From positions 1-46,292 of the forward strand of contig JALUUL010000036.1 in the NCBI GenBank assembly GCA_027021385.1: 46,292 nt of DNA, given 5' to 3'. The DNA comes from Planctomycetota bacterium (GTDB lineage Bacteria > Planctomycetota > UBA1135 > GCA-002748355). The translations under genes were made by a program, and so were the position numbers. The notes under the pieces were generated by a model. The model was not told the origin of the DNA. It searched no databases and worked only from the letters and a program-made list of their open reading frames with translations. This document shows, piece after piece, positions 34,898 through 44,345 of this stretch; the stretch's first letter is position 1, and each line of letters opens with the position of its first letter.

Positions 34898-35800
34898 TCA
34901 TTCCGCGTATTTATGGAGGGAGGACTGGGACTCGGGAAGATAGCTGAAGACCAGGAAGCAGGAGACGATGGCCAGGGCCCCCACGATAAGGAGGGCGAAG
35001 AGCCTTTCTCCCCTCCAACCCCCGACCAGCCGCATGTGGATGTAGATCAGATAGACGAGCCAGGAGATCAGGGCGGAGACCTCCTTGCTGTCCCAGCCCC
35101 AGTAGTTCCCCCAGGCCTCCTGGCCCCATAAGGACCCCATCATCAGGGCGCAGGTCATGAACGGGAAACCTACCGCCACGATCTGGAAGGAGAACTTGTC
35201 GAAGTCCTGCAGCCAGTCGCGGACCGCCCTCTCTCGAATGAAGAGCTTCAATACGTAGTACCCGAGGACCGCCATCAACCCGACGGCGAAGGTCGCATAG
35301 CTGAAGATGAAGGCCATGACGTGGGGCCACATCCAGTAGGACTTCAAGGCCGGGGGGAGTTCGTTCCCGCCCTTGTCCTTCTGCCCGGCGATGAAGAAGA
35401 GGACGACCGCCGAAACCAGCGCGAGGGTCGTCATCAGGTTCGCGATCCCCTGCCAGGCTCCCTCGTACCGGAACATCCCCGTCACGGCGGCGATAACGAG
35501 GTAGCTGAGGAAGACCAGCACACCGCAGAATACGAGGACCTCGAAAAGGGTCTGCCAGGGTTGGTGGCCGACCTCGATCCACCTCCAGATCATCTGCAGG
35601 ATCCCGAGGCAGGTATCGACTCCGAAAAGGATCCATCCGATCTTCGTCAGCCGATCGCCGCGTGAGCGCGCGGATTCCTTCCTCGAGAAGGAGAAGAAGG
35701 CTGCGATCAGGAAGACGAGGGCGGTCGCCGCCGTCGCCAGCATGACGACGTCCTTCCAGAAGATCGAATCGATGTGCGTGAAGTCTAGGATTCCGAGCAT
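34898..35800 (-). CDS. ccsA: Cytochrome c biogenesis protein CcsA (System II)
   Basis: CcsA/ResC is the membrane half of the System II haem lyase that exports haem and attaches it to apocytochromes c. The 300-residue protein starts at ATG 35800 with GGAGGT ten bases upstream; the open frame to 36097 overlaps resB and is not used. It has about eight hydrophobic segments and the tryptophan-rich haem-handling motif WGNYWGWDSKEVSALISW at about 225-245, plus histidines near helix ends (for example WPHVMAF and IYIHMRL). It lies 40 bp downstream of resB, the standard pairing. Confidence 0.93.
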   Translation of the reverse strand: MLGILDFTHIDSIFWKDVVMLATAATALVFLIAAFFSFSRKESARSRGDRLTKIGWILFGVDTCLGILQMIWRWIEVGHQPWQTLFEVLVFCGVLVFLSYLVIAAVTGMFRYEGAWQGIANLMTTLALVSAVVLFFIAGQKDKGGNELPPALKSYWMWPHVMAFIFSYATFAVGLMAVLGYYVLKLFIRERAVRDWLQDFDKFSFQIVAVGFPFMTCALMMGSLWGQEAWGNYWGWDSKEVSALISWLVYLIYIHMRLVGGWRGERLFALLIVGALAIVSCFLVFSYLPESQSSLHKYAE

Positions 35801-35840
35801 GCGGAGACCTCCGTGATCCGCGTTCCAAGCGAAATGGGAA

Positions 35841-38800
35841 TCATGCGGCCTCCGCCTGGATGCGTGCCCGTTCCCGCCTTCTCCCCTTGAGCCAGGGTTG
35901 GAGAAGGAACATGAGGATCGTTCCGATCCCCAGTGCGTACATCGAAAGCACGACGAGGGTGACCCCGGCGTCGTTCTGGACCCCGATCCCCGTGTAGAAG
36001 GGCCTCTCCGACTTCGCGTCGGACTGCGTGAAGCGGTAATGCCTGAAGAACCCCCCGTAGACCAGGGGATCGTTGACACGGATGGCCATCCGCGCAAGCG
36101 GCTTCTTTCCGTGCTCTTCCAACCAACGATCCAGGGGAGCCGCCCTCGATCCTTCGAAAGCCTGGAGCCAGGTCGTGGAAGGAAGGAGCTTGAACATCGG
36201 CTGGAACAGGCCGTAGAGGGATTCCAGGTTCGCGAGCCTGGAATCGGGAGTGGCGTAGAGATCCTGGACCGCCGGAAAGTCCCGTTTCGCCCCCATTCGG
36301 TCCATGAGTCGTTTCCACGCGTCCTGGAAGGCCTTCCAGTCCTTCTCCGTGCTGACGGGAACGACCAGGGTCTTCTTGTCGGAGCAGAGTAGTTTCAGTT
36401 CCCGGACCCTGTGGAGTTCGAGATCCGATTTCCAATCCAGGGGAAGCATCCTTCGGTCCTCGTGGAAGCGGACCTGCAGACGCTCGTCGTAGTGGAACTC
36501 CCGCACCTCGGGAGGGATCGGTTCCGTCTCCCCCATCTCGGCGTAGATCGTCGATGAGATCAACGTCACCCGCTTGGTTCCTTGGGGACCTTCGATACGG
36601 AGTTTCAATCCGGCGGGATCCCGGTGGAAGAAATCCTCCTCGGGCAAGGCCTCGTATTCCGCCTCCATCCGGCTCCGCATCCAGGTCTTCGCCTCGCTGA
36701 GTACGACCTCCAGCTTTTCTCCGGAGGTCTCCGAGGACCTGAGCACGATCCCCTCCCCTTCCTCCCAGGTACGGAAGGGGAGGATCTTTCCGCCCCGCAC
36801 CTCGACATATCCGAACCCCTCCCCTTCCCCCAGGAACAAGAGGGTTCGTTTCGACGGGCAACGGAGGAAGTCGAAGGCGAAGGACAGGGGGAGTTCGGGA
36901 ACTTCGCCGCTCTCCCGGAGTCCCGCATGCGGGTCCCCTTCGCCCGCCTTCACCCCGGCGGGGAACCCCCGTCCGTCGTTGTTCTGCTTCGGGTCGGCGA
37001 AAAGGAGGCGGATCTCCTCCGCTTCGACGCTTCCTTCCCCGTCGAATCGGTCGATGCGGACGAGGACGGCCGGATTACCGGGCGGGACGGTCTCGAACCG
37101 CTCGAGACTCGCACGCCTTCCGTCCACCTCGGGAGGCTTCCCCTCTTCCTTCGCGGCCAGCTTCCGCGCCCGCTCCGCGAGGCTCCGGATCCCCGAGCGG
37201 GCGTAGTCGGGAAGGACCTCGAGGACGACGATCCGATAGGCCTTCCCCCGGTGGGTCAGCCTCAGGTCCCCGAGGTCGGGTCCGATCGGAAAGCGGATCC
37301 CCCCTCCCCTGGGATCCGCGCCAAGGACGAGATCCCCGTAGGAGGGTCCCCCGGCCATCTCCTTCCAAGCCCGTTCCTCCCGGGGTGTCCGGGGGTGCAG
37401 ATACGCGAGTTTCAGGCCGGGCATCCCCGAGAAGGGATAGGTCACCCCGGGCTCCTTCCCCTCCTCGTAGGCATGGATCTCCTGATCCGTCAGGGGCAGG
37501 GTTCGTCCCCCACGCCGGACCGAGAATCCGAGCCGGAGGATCGGGTCGAAGGGGGCCTTCGGATCGGAGACCCTCCACCATTTCGGACGCACCCTGGGCT
37601 GAAAATCCTCGATGACGATCCGGTATTCAGGCTTCCCCCCCTTTTCGGAACGGAAGAGAGGGATGTCCTGCCCCTGGTAGGTCTTGAACTGCTTCTGCAA
37701 AGGGCCATCCTCGTCGAAGGCCGTGACGAGGAGGCGCTTGTGGGGATCCGCCTTGAAGTTCCGGAGCCGAAGCACGAGGTCGTCCTCGAGCGGCACCCCT
37801 TCCCGGTACGGGCTGTATTCCTCCTTCCCGTCCTTCGGATACCGGGTATAGAAGGCAGTCGCCCTCTTCTGGTGGAGGTCCAGGTCGATGAAGCCGCGGA
37901 TGTCCGTCTTCCGGGACAGGGCACAGCCGATCAGCATGACCGCGATGCTCCCATGGGAAAGGAGGAAGCCGCTGCGGCTCCATTTCCATACCGAGGCGCG
38001 CATCAGGTTCGCGCTCACCTGGTAGAAGATCAGGAGGAAGAGCATCGCGAACCAGTCGCTCTTCCAGATCGAGGTGAAATCCAGGGCTTCGGCCACGGCG
38101 AATACCTTGCCCATCGGCTCGCGCCATTCTTTCGCCATTGCATCGACGGCGGCCTCGGTCCGGCGGGTGTTGATCCCGATCCGGGCCATGTCCCACCAGT
38201 CGCTCGCCGCCCGCTTCCCGAAGACGCGCTTCCTCCGGTCGTATTCCTTCCGATAGCGGGCGTCCATCTCGACCCGGTTCCCGAAAATGTTGAATCCCTT
38301 GTGCCAGAGGTTCCAGAGGAAGAAAACCTCGGCCCTGATGAAGGTGTCCCGGAACTGGAGATCACCGTATTTCTTCTCGAGTTCCCTCTGGATCCTCGTC
38401 CTCAGGGCATGCTCCTCCGCCGCCCTGAGGCGATCGTCCGGAATCGCCGCGAGGGATTTCCTCTCCTTCTCGAACCGCCGCTGCAGCTCCTGCTGGATCT
38501 TGGGCCAGTCCTCCGAATAGGGCTGTTCGGGGATCATCGTCGAGCGCTGCTTGAGGAGGACTCCCAGGATACTGGCGATCAAGAGGAAGAGGATCAGGAC
38601 AATCGCGAAACGAAGTGACCGCAGAAAGCCCCAGGCCCGATCCCAGAAGATGGCCACGGCACCGAGAAGGACGAGCCCCCCGCCGAAGAAGCGGGCGAGC
38701 TCCCAGGGGGAGAGGGCCTGGGGAGCGGCGATGACTTTCCCGATCTGCATGACCTCTCCGAGAAGGAGACAGGCGAGGGCCACGAAAACGCAGAGGAGGA

Positions 38801-38885
38801 ACCCGGGCCGGTATCTCGTCCGTCTTCGCGGAGGGGATGCGGCGGGCTTGGAGGGGGACTCGGTCCTGGCGGATGGATGCGTCAT
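35841..38885 (-). CDS. resB: Large ResB-family cytochrome c biogenesis protein
   Basis: ResB/CcsB partners CcsA in System II cytochrome c maturation. At 1014 residues this is more than twice typical ResB. Transmembrane segments are visible at about 27-45, 65-83, 92-112 (RFAIVLILFLLIASILGVLL), 277-298, 308-325 (LLSHGSIAVMLIGC, carrying the conserved His) and 972-992. Between them sit a charged helical loop (115-270) and a periplasmic region of some 640 residues (about 330-970) with repeated beta segments. The ResB identification rests on the N-terminal helices, the SHG helix and the ccsA neighbour. Large ResB proteins are known in Planctomycetota-like lineages. What the long insert does is unclear. 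Confidence 0.85.
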   Translation of the reverse strand: MTHPSARTESPSKPAASPPRRRTRYRPGFLLCVFVALACLLLGEVMQIGKVIAAPQALSPWELARFFGGGLVLLGAVAIFWDRAWGFLRSLRFAIVLILFLLIASILGVLLKQRSTMIPEQPYSEDWPKIQQELQRRFEKERKSLAAIPDDRLRAAEEHALRTRIQRELEKKYGDLQFRDTFIRAEVFFLWNLWHKGFNIFGNRVEMDARYRKEYDRRKRVFGKRAASDWWDMARIGINTRRTEAAVDAMAKEWREPMGKVFAVAEALDFTSIWKSDWFAMLFLLIFYQVSANLMRASVWKWSRSGFLLSHGSIAVMLIGCALSRKTDIRGFIDLDLHQKRATAFYTRYPKDGKEEYSPYREGVPLEDDLVLRLRNFKADPHKRLLVTAFDEDGPLQKQFKTYQGQDIPLFRSEKGGKPEYRIVIEDFQPRVRPKWWRVSDPKAPFDPILRLGFSVRRGGRTLPLTDQEIHAYEEGKEPGVTYPFSGMPGLKLAYLHPRTPREERAWKEMAGGPSYGDLVLGADPRGGGIRFPIGPDLGDLRLTHRGKAYRIVVLEVLPDYARSGIRSLAERARKLAAKEEGKPPEVDGRRASLERFETVPPGNPAVLVRIDRFDGEGSVEAEEIRLLFADPKQNNDGRGFPAGVKAGEGDPHAGLRESGEVPELPLSFAFDFLRCPSKRTLLFLGEGEGFGYVEVRGGKILPFRTWEEGEGIVLRSSETSGEKLEVVLSEAKTWMRSRMEAEYEALPEEDFFHRDPAGLKLRIEGPQGTKRVTLISSTIYAEMGETEPIPPEVREFHYDERLQVRFHEDRRMLPLDWKSDLELHRVRELKLLCSDKKTLVVPVSTEKDWKAFQDAWKRLMDRMGAKRDFPAVQDLYATPDSRLANLESLYGLFQPMFKLLPSTTWLQAFEGSRAAPLDRWLEEHGKKPLARMAIRVNDPLVYGGFFRHYRFTQSDAKSERPFYTGIGVQNDAGVTLVVLSMYALGIGTILMFLLQPWLKGRRRERARIQAEAA

Positions 38886-39017
38886 GCTCGAAACTCGAAG
38901 GCCTCGGGTCGTGGACAGCGGGCTGATACAGGAAGAATGGGCCCCTCGGGGCTCGGAGAGGATAGGGGATTCCCGGCCTCGGAAACCGCGGCGGAACCTC
39001 GCCTTCGGAAACGGGAC

Positions 39018-40001
39018 CTATCGTCTTCGATTCAGAACGAAATCCGTCATCGTCCGGAGAGCCTCCAACTCCTCGCTCGGAGGAAGCCCCTCCAGGCGAC
39101 CGAGGGCTCGCTTGAGGCAAGCGTCGGCCGCCCGGTGGGCGTAGGCCAATCCCTCGCTCAGATCAAAGCGTTCCATGAGGACACGTTGTCGCTCCGCCGG
39201 ATTCCCCTCCCGCAGGATCCGGTCGAACTCCGCCCTCTCCGCGGCCGAGAGGGAACGGAGGAAGTACAGGAAAGGAAGGGTCAACTTCCCCTTGCCGAAG
39301 TCCGTCCCGAGGGATTTTCCGACGATCGACTCCTCGCCCTCCACATCAAGGCAGTCATCGATGATCTGGAAGGCAAGCCCGAGCTGGTATCCGAAATCCC
39401 TCATCCGTGAACAAAGCCCCTCCTCTCCCCCTGCATAGGCCGCTCCGAGCTCCCCGGCGGCCCCGTAGAGGGAGGCGGTCTTCTCACCGATGACCTCGAG
39501 ATACAGATTCTCGGACATGTCGAGGTCGTATCGATGGAGGATCTGCGTGACCTCCCCCTGACACACGATCCTCGTAATCTCGGCGAGAAGGCGACTGCAG
39601 CGCGTATCTGGCAGCTCCACGGACATCTGGAAGGCCCGGGCGTAGATGTAATCTCCGATCAGGACCGATACTTCGTGTCCGTAGACCGAATGGAGGCTGG
39701 CGAGATTCCGGCGGACCAGGGCCCCGTCCAGAATGTCGTCATGGATCAGAGTCGCGGAATGGATCATCTCGAGGATCGCCCCGACCTTGAGGTGCGCCGG
39801 GCGGAGTCCTCCGAGAGCCTTGCCGACCAGCAGGCAAAGAGCGGGGCGGAGTTGCTTGCCGCGGAAACCGCTGACGTGGCCGAGCAAGGCCCGTAGCTCC
39901 GACCTCTCCGGCATCAGGGCCTCTTCGACCAGACGGTTGACCTGGACGAGTTCCGCCCGCACGAGGGCGGTGACGTCTTCGAGTGCTGTGGATCCTCCCA
40001 C
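39018..40001 (-). CDS. Long-chain polyprenyl diphosphate synthase
   Basis: This trans-prenyltransferase elongates farnesyl diphosphate with isopentenyl diphosphate, probably for the menaquinone or ubiquinone side chain. It is 327 residues with a GTG start. The first aspartate-rich motif is in HSATLIHDDILD (about 88-93), and the second is QIIDDCLD (about 215). GKQLRPAL, GDYIYARAF and GTDFGKGKLTLPF are typical of IspB/HepT-type enzymes. A small residue, not a bulky aromatic, lies before the first motif, which suggests a long product. It is downstream of tatA and 132 bp upstream of resB, so quinone and cytochrome functions cluster. Confidence 0.93.
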   Translation of the reverse strand: MGGSTALEDVTALVRAELVQVNRLVEEALMPERSELRALLGHVSGFRGKQLRPALCLLVGKALGGLRPAHLKVGAILEMIHSATLIHDDILDGALVRRNLASLHSVYGHEVSVLIGDYIYARAFQMSVELPDTRCSRLLAEITRIVCQGEVTQILHRYDLDMSENLYLEVIGEKTASLYGAAGELGAAYAGGEEGLCSRMRDFGYQLGLAFQIIDDCLDVEGEESIVGKSLGTDFGKGKLTLPFLYFLRSLSAAERAEFDRILREGNPAERQRVLMERFDLSEGLAYAHRAADACLKRALGRLEGLPPSEELEALRTMTDFVLNRRR

Positions 40002-40081
40002 GCGGCCTTCCTTGGTCTTCCGGGCGTCTCCGTCCCTCGAGGAACATCCTCCTCGCCGACGGCGGTCGCGGGCCCATCCTA

Positions 40082-40100
40082 TCCCCCGCCGTCCGGGGGA
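40082..40100 (-). terminator. Hairpin between tatA and the polyprenyl synthase
   Basis: TCCCCC (40082-40087) and GGGGGA (40095-40100) form a 6-bp stem with a 7-nt loop, 33 bp past the tatA stop. No T-tract follows on the minus strand. Confidence 0.35.
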
Positions 40101-40132
40101 AAAGCCGGATCCCGTCCTCGCGAGCCGGGTCC

Positions 40133-40354
40133 TCAGGAATCCTCGGATTCCCCTCCGTCCTCCCCCGAACCGGGCTTCGCGTCCCCCTCCGGGAGGCGTT
40201 TCTCGGGTTCGGATCCCTGGCCCTTCAGGCCCTTGCGGAACTCCACGATCCCCTGGCCCAGGGAGTTCGCAACCTTCGGGATCCGGTGCCCGAACAGGAG
40301 CAGGGCGGCCCCGAGGATCACCCAGACTTCCAATCCACCGAGAAAGGCGAGCAT
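40133..40354 (-). CDS. tatA: Twin-arginine translocase subunit TatA/E
   Basis: This 73-residue protein has one N-terminal transmembrane helix (about 4-22), then the hinge LFGHRIPKVANSLGQGIVEF and a basic/acidic tail. That is the TatA architecture: short helix, a Phe-Gly hinge, then an amphipathic helix with GKGI-type residues. TatB would be longer. ATG 40354 is two codons after a GTG that overlaps the TAG of the upstream gene (TAGTGACGATG), so either start is coupled. tatC and tatB are not in the window. Confidence 0.9.
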   Translation of the reverse strand: MLAFLGGLEVWVILGAALLLFGHRIPKVANSLGQGIVEFRKGLKGQGSEPEKRLPEGDAKPGSGEDGGESEDS

Positions 40355-40359
40355 CGTCA

Positions 40360-40983
40360 CTACGACCGTCCTCCCGAGGGCCCTATCGCGCGGTCTTCCA
40401 CGGGCCCGGGACCCTCGTTCCCGGCCTCCCGCGGCGGAGGCAACGAATCTTCCGCCCCCCCAGGATACCCCGGCGTCTCTTCTCTGTCTCCGCTTCCCTT
40501 CCCCGCTCCGGGATCTTCGGGGAAGCGGAACCCCGACCTCCTCGCCTTCCACCAGGCCTCCCAGGCCTTCCGATCCTCCCCGAGATCCTCCCCGCAGAGT
40601 CTGACCAGCCGGCGGCGGACCTTGGCCCGCACGGCCTCGTCATCGGAGGAGAGGGTGCGGATCAGAAGGTCCACAGCCGCACGCTTGACCTTGTACCCCT
40701 GCCCGTAGAAGCCCTCGTTGAAGGCCTCGAAGGATTCGACAAGTTCCCGGAAGGCGCGCCCGAGCCTCAGACGCTCGTGAACCGAGGCCCCGACGTAGAA
40801 GAAGAGGACGCCGAGCAGGAATCGGGTCAGCCCCCCCCATCCACCGCCCCCCTCGAGGAGGCTTTCAGGAACGAGGGGGGAGAAAATCAGGAACAACCCG
40901 CAGGAATAGAGGAGGAGGGGGGTTCGGGAACGCGGATCCCGGTCGATCCTCGAAAGGACCTCCTTTCGGATTTCGGGATCCAT
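40360..40983 (-). CDS. Two-helix membrane protein with HEAT-like motif
   Basis: This 207-residue protein starts at ATG 40983; a GTG three codons earlier is possible. Two hydrophobic segments lie at about 22-40 and 52-75, followed by a helical stretch with LIRTLSSDDEAVRAKVRR and LVRLCGEDLGEDRKAWEAWW. The last motif, ending D-x-K-A-W-x-A-W-W, recurs at the end of HEAT-repeat segments in Planctomycetota proteins. The remaining about 60 residues are Gly/Pro/Glu-rich and probably disordered. It lies between sucD and tatA with tight spacing. No function is known to me. Confidence 0.7.
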   Translation of the reverse strand: MDPEIRKEVLSRIDRDPRSRTPLLLYSCGLFLIFSPLVPESLLEGGGGWGGLTRFLLGVLFFYVGASVHERLRLGRAFRELVESFEAFNEGFYGQGYKVKRAAVDLLIRTLSSDDEAVRAKVRRRLVRLCGEDLGEDRKAWEAWWKARRSGFRFPEDPGAGKGSGDREETPGYPGGAEDSLPPPREAGNEGPGPVEDRAIGPSGGRS

Positions 40984-41001
40984 CGCCCGCACCCCGGCCG
41001 C

Positions 41002-41889
41002 TCAGCGGCCCAGGACCTCCTTCATCGTGATCCCTAGCTTCGAGGGGCTGTCGCAGACCTGGACCCCGGCCTCCCTGAGGGCGCGGATCTTCTCGTCCGC
41101 GGTGCCCTTCCCTCCCGAGATGATCGCCCCGGCGTGCCCCATCCGCTTGCCGGGAGGGGCCGTCCTGCCGGCGATGAAGGCGACGACCGGTTTGCGGACC
41201 CTTTCCCTGATGAAGGCCGCGGCCTCCTCTTCGGCCGTCCCGCCTATCTCTCCGATCATGATCACGGCTTCGGTCTCGGGGTCGTCCTGGAAGGCACGGA
41301 GACAGTCGATGAAATCCGTTCCGTTGATCGGATCCCCCCCGATGCCGATGCAGGTCGTCTGCCCCAATCCCAGCGTCGTCAACTGCCAGACCGCCTCATA
41401 GGTTAGGGTTCCCGACCTCGAGATCACCCCGATCGAACCCGGCGCGTGTATGTAGCCCGGCATGATGCCGATCTTGCACCCCTTCGACCCGCCCCCGGGG
41501 GTGATGATCCCTGGGCAGTTCGGCCCGATCAGGCGGACCTCCTTCCCCTCGAGGGCCTTCTTGACCCTGGCCATGTCGAGGACAGGGATGTGTTCGGTGA
41601 TCGCCACGATCAGGCGGACACCGCCGTCTGCGGCCTCCAGGATCGCGTCCGCGCAGAACGGAGCGGGCACGTAGACGACGGAAACTTCCGCACCCGTCTC
41701 CCGAACCGCCTCCTCGACGGTGTCGAAGACGGGGACTCCCCCCGCGGCTTTCGTCCCGCCCTTCCCCGGCGTGCATCCGGCGACGACCTTCGTACCGTAT
41801 TCGAGCATCTGCCCGGTATGGAAGGCGCCGTGCTTCCCGGTGATCCCCTGGACCAGGACCCTCGTTTCTTCGTGGACCCAGATACTCAT
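41002..41889 (-). CDS. sucD: Succinyl-CoA synthetase, alpha subunit
   Basis: The alpha subunit carries the phosphohistidine and CoA site of the citric-acid-cycle enzyme that links succinyl-CoA hydrolysis to ATP or GTP formation. It is 295 residues. It has the CoA-domain motif [48 protein letters not shown] and the phosphorylated histidine in [17 protein letters not shown] 41889 overlaps the sucC stop by 4 bp (ATGA). Confidence 0.97.
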   Translation of the reverse strand: MSIWVHEETRVLVQGITGKHGAFHTGQMLEYGTKVVAGCTPGKGGTKAAGGVPVFDTVEEAVRETGAEVSVVYVPAPFCADAILEAADGGVRLIVAITEHIPVLDMARVKKALEGKEVRLIGPNCPGIITPGGGSKGCKIGIMPGYIHAPGSIGVISRSGTLTYEAVWQLTTLGLGQTTCIGIGGDPINGTDFIDCLRAFQDDPETEAVIMIGEIGGTAEEEAAAFIRERVRKPVVAFIAGRTAPPGKRMGHAGAIISGGKGTADEKIRALREAGVQVCDSPSKLGITMKEVLGR

Positions 41890-43058
41890 CGCGCACCTCC
41901 CTTCGCGGCCTTCACGGCCTTTTCGGCAGCCTCGTCCAGGGAGGCGGCGGTCTCGAGGGCGAGCCCCGACTCCTCGAGGATGGACCGCCCCTTTTCGACG
42001 TTCGTCCCCTCGAGCCGGACGACGAGGGGGCGATCCAGCGAGATCTCCTGCGCGGCGTCGACGACTCCCTGGGCGACCACGTCGCACTTCGCGATCCCGC
42101 CGAAGATGTTGATCAGGATGGCCTGGACATGGTCGTCCGCACAGAGGATCCGGAAGGCCGCCGCGACCTGCTCCTTCGTCGCACTGCCTCCGACGTCGAG
42201 GAAATTGGCCGGCATCCCGCCGTGGAGCTTGATGATGTCCATCGTGGCCATCGCGAGCCCCGCCCCGTTGACCATGCACCCGATATTCCCGTCCAGCGCG
42301 ATATAGCTGAGGTCGTGCCGACTCGCCTCGACCTCCTTCGGGTCCTCCTCGCTGAGATCCCGGTATTCGACGATCTCTGGATGCCGGTAGAGCCCGTTCC
42401 CGTCGAAGTTCATCTTCCCGTCCAGCGCGAGGACCTCGCCGGTTTTCGTAACGACGAGGGGATTGATCTCCGCAATCGAACAATCTAGGGCGTGGAAGCA
42501 ACGGGTGAGCGAGATGATGACCTTCACTCCGTTCTTGAACGCGTCTCCCGTCAAGCCGAGCTTGAAGGCCAGCTTGCGGGCCTGGAACGGATGGATGCCG
42601 AAGGCGGGATCGATCGCCTCCTGGAAGATCTTCTCGGGCGTCTTCGCCGCGACCTCCTCGATGTCCATCCCACCTTCCCGGCTGGCCATCACGACCGCGC
42701 ATCCCCGTTTCCGGTCCACGGTCACCGCCAGGTAGAGTTCGCGATCGATGTCCGACCCCTTCTCGACCCAGACCTTCTGGACGACCTTTCCCTCCGGACC
42801 GGTCTGATGGGTAACGAGGGCCTTGCCGAGGATCGAAGCGGCCGCCTCGACCGCTTCTTCCCGGCTCCGCACGAGCTTGACGCCACCGGCCTTGCCCCGT
42901 CCGCCGGCGTGGATCTGCGCCTTGACGACCGCGAGCGGGGCCCCCAAGGCCTCGAAGGCCTCGCCGGCCTCCTCGGGCGTCTCCGCGACCCTCCCCTCGG
43001 GAACGGCCACGCCGAACCGATCCAGGACTTCCTTCGCCTGGTATTCGTGGATCTTCAT
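41886..43058 (-). CDS. sucC: Succinyl-CoA synthetase, beta subunit
   Basis: The beta subunit binds nucleotide and succinate. It is 390 residues from ATG 43058, preceded by GGAGGAGGCAGG, a strong ribosome site; the frame upstream is open but lacks that site. It has the ATP-grasp start [61 protein letters not shown] and PANFLDVGG near the succinate site. sucC and sucD head the minus-strand run that continues through tatA to the quinone and cytochrome genes. Confidence 0.97.
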   Translation of the reverse strand: MKIHEYQAKEVLDRFGVAVPEGRVAETPEEAGEAFEALGAPLAVVKAQIHAGGRGKAGGVKLVRSREEAVEAAASILGKALVTHQTGPEGKVVQKVWVEKGSDIDRELYLAVTVDRKRGCAVVMASREGGMDIEEVAAKTPEKIFQEAIDPAFGIHPFQARKLAFKLGLTGDAFKNGVKVIISLTRCFHALDCSIAEINPLVVTKTGEVLALDGKMNFDGNGLYRHPEIVEYRDLSEEDPKEVEASRHDLSYIALDGNIGCMVNGAGLAMATMDIIKLHGGMPANFLDVGGSATKEQVAAAFRILCADDHVQAILINIFGGIAKCDVVAQGVVDAAQEISLDRPLVVRLEGTNVEKGRSILEESGLALETAASLDEAAEKAVKAAKGGAR

Positions 43059-43195
43059 CCTGCCTCCTCCTCCGGACGCCCCCAGCCGGAGCCAATGGCC
43101 CGGGAGGCGACCGGATTTTCGCCGGGGCACCATAGGGGCCCCGGGGACGGGGATCCACTCGATTGCCCCGCCTGCGACGAAGGGTGCGGAGCGCG

Positions 43196-43224
43196 ATGAC
43201 CTCGTCCCCCCCCGGCCCTATGAT
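43196..43224 (+). promoter_or_regulatory. Sigma-70-type promoter giving a nearly leaderless dcd transcript
   Basis: The -35 is ATGACC (43196-43201, 4 of 6 to TTGACA), the spacer is exactly 17 bp, and the -10 is TATGAT (43219-43224, 5 of 6). Transcription would start near 43231, two bases before the ATG at 43233. The gene has no Shine-Dalgarno sequence, which fits leaderless translation. Confidence 0.65.
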
Positions 43225-43232
43225 CCCGGCCC

Positions 43233-44345
43233 ATGTCCGACGAAGGCGCAGGCATCCTGGTCGACTCCGGAATCCGAAACCTCATCGCCTCGGGCGCGAT
43301 CCGGGCCGAATCCGGCGTCGATCCCTCCCAGGTCCAACCCGCGAGCCTCGACCTGCGCCTGGGCTCCCGTTGCCATCGGGTCCGGACGGGCTTCCTTCCC
43401 GAACGGTGCACCGTGGCCGAGCGCCTGGAGGAGTTGACCCTCTTCACTTTCGATCTGAAAAATGGTGCGATCCTCGAACGAGGACATTGCTACATCATCC
43501 CCCTCCTGGAATCCCTGAAACTACCCGAGGGAATCCACGCCGCCTCGAACCCCAAGTCCTCGACCGGACGCCTCGATGTCTTCACGCGTCTTCTCGCGGA
43601 CTGCACCGATCGCTTCGAAACGGTTCCGGAAGGCTACGAGGGCCCTCTCTACCTCGAGGTCGTCCCCCGCTCCTTCACGATCCGGGTCCGAACGGGACTC
43701 TGTCTGAACCAGTGCCGCTTCCTGAGGGGGGATCCGAGCCTCGATGAGGGGGCTCTACGGGCCTACCGCACGGAGACCCCTCTCCTTTACGACGATCGCG
43801 GAACCCCCCTGCGCCCACCCCCGACGCCGGACGGTTCGGCCCTGACGATGGGGATCGCCCTGGCCCCGGACTCCGAGATCGGAGAGATCATCGGTTGGCG
43901 CGCCCGGCGCTACACCGAGGTCCTGGACATGACGAAGGAGGGCGCCCACGACCCCGCGGACTTCTTCGAGCCGATCCCCGCGCCGCGGGGAGGACGCCTG
44001 ATCGTCGAACCGGAGGAGTTCTACATCTTCGCGAGCAAGGAGAGGGTCCGGATCCCGAGGGATCTGGCCGCGGTCATGGCTCCCTACGACACGGGGATCG
44101 GCGAACTTCGAACGAACTACGCCGGTTTCTTCGACAACGGCTTCGGAGAACCCGAGGGCACGCGGGCCGTCCTCGAGGTCCGGCCCCACGACGTCCCCTT
44201 CCTCGTCGAGGACGGACAACCCTTCTTCCAGCTCCGCTTCTACCGGAGCCTCGGGATTCCCGAAAACCCGTACGGGACCTCGGGGAAGGGATCGCACTAT
44301 CAGGGTCAGGCCCTCAAGCTTTCGAAGCACTTCCGGGATCCTTGA
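43233..44345 (+). CDS. dcd: dCTP deaminase, long tandem-domain form
   Basis: This enzyme deaminates dCTP to dUTP, feeding dTMP synthesis. The common form is about 190 residues; this 370-residue protein holds two DCD/dUTPase-fold halves, as in the long 2'-deoxycytidine 5'-triphosphate deaminases of some Proteobacteria. The first half has [10 protein letters not shown], the catalytic-loop motif [17 protein letters not shown], and [17 protein letters not shown] with the expected catalytic Glu. The second half (about 205-365) repeats the fold ([35 protein letters not shown]) but lacks the SSTGR motif, so it is probably structural. It is divergent from sucC and overlaps the mscS 3' end by 32 bp. 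Confidence 0.92.
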   Translation: MSDEGAGILVDSGIRNLIASGAIRAESGVDPSQVQPASLDLRLGSRCHRVRTGFLPERCTVAERLEELTLFTFDLKNGAILERGHCYIIPLLESLKLPEGIHAASNPKSSTGRLDVFTRLLADCTDRFETVPEGYEGPLYLEVVPRSFTIRVRTGLCLNQCRFLRGDPSLDEGALRAYRTETPLLYDDRGTPLRPPPTPDGSALTMGIALAPDSEIGEIIGWRARRYTEVLDMTKEGAHDPADFFEPIPAPRGGRLIVEPEEFYIFASKERVRIPRDLAAVMAPYDTGIGELRTNYAGFFDNGFGEPEGTRAVLEVRPHDVPFLVEDGQPFFQLRFYRSLGIPENPYGTSGKGSHYQGQALKLSKHFRDP

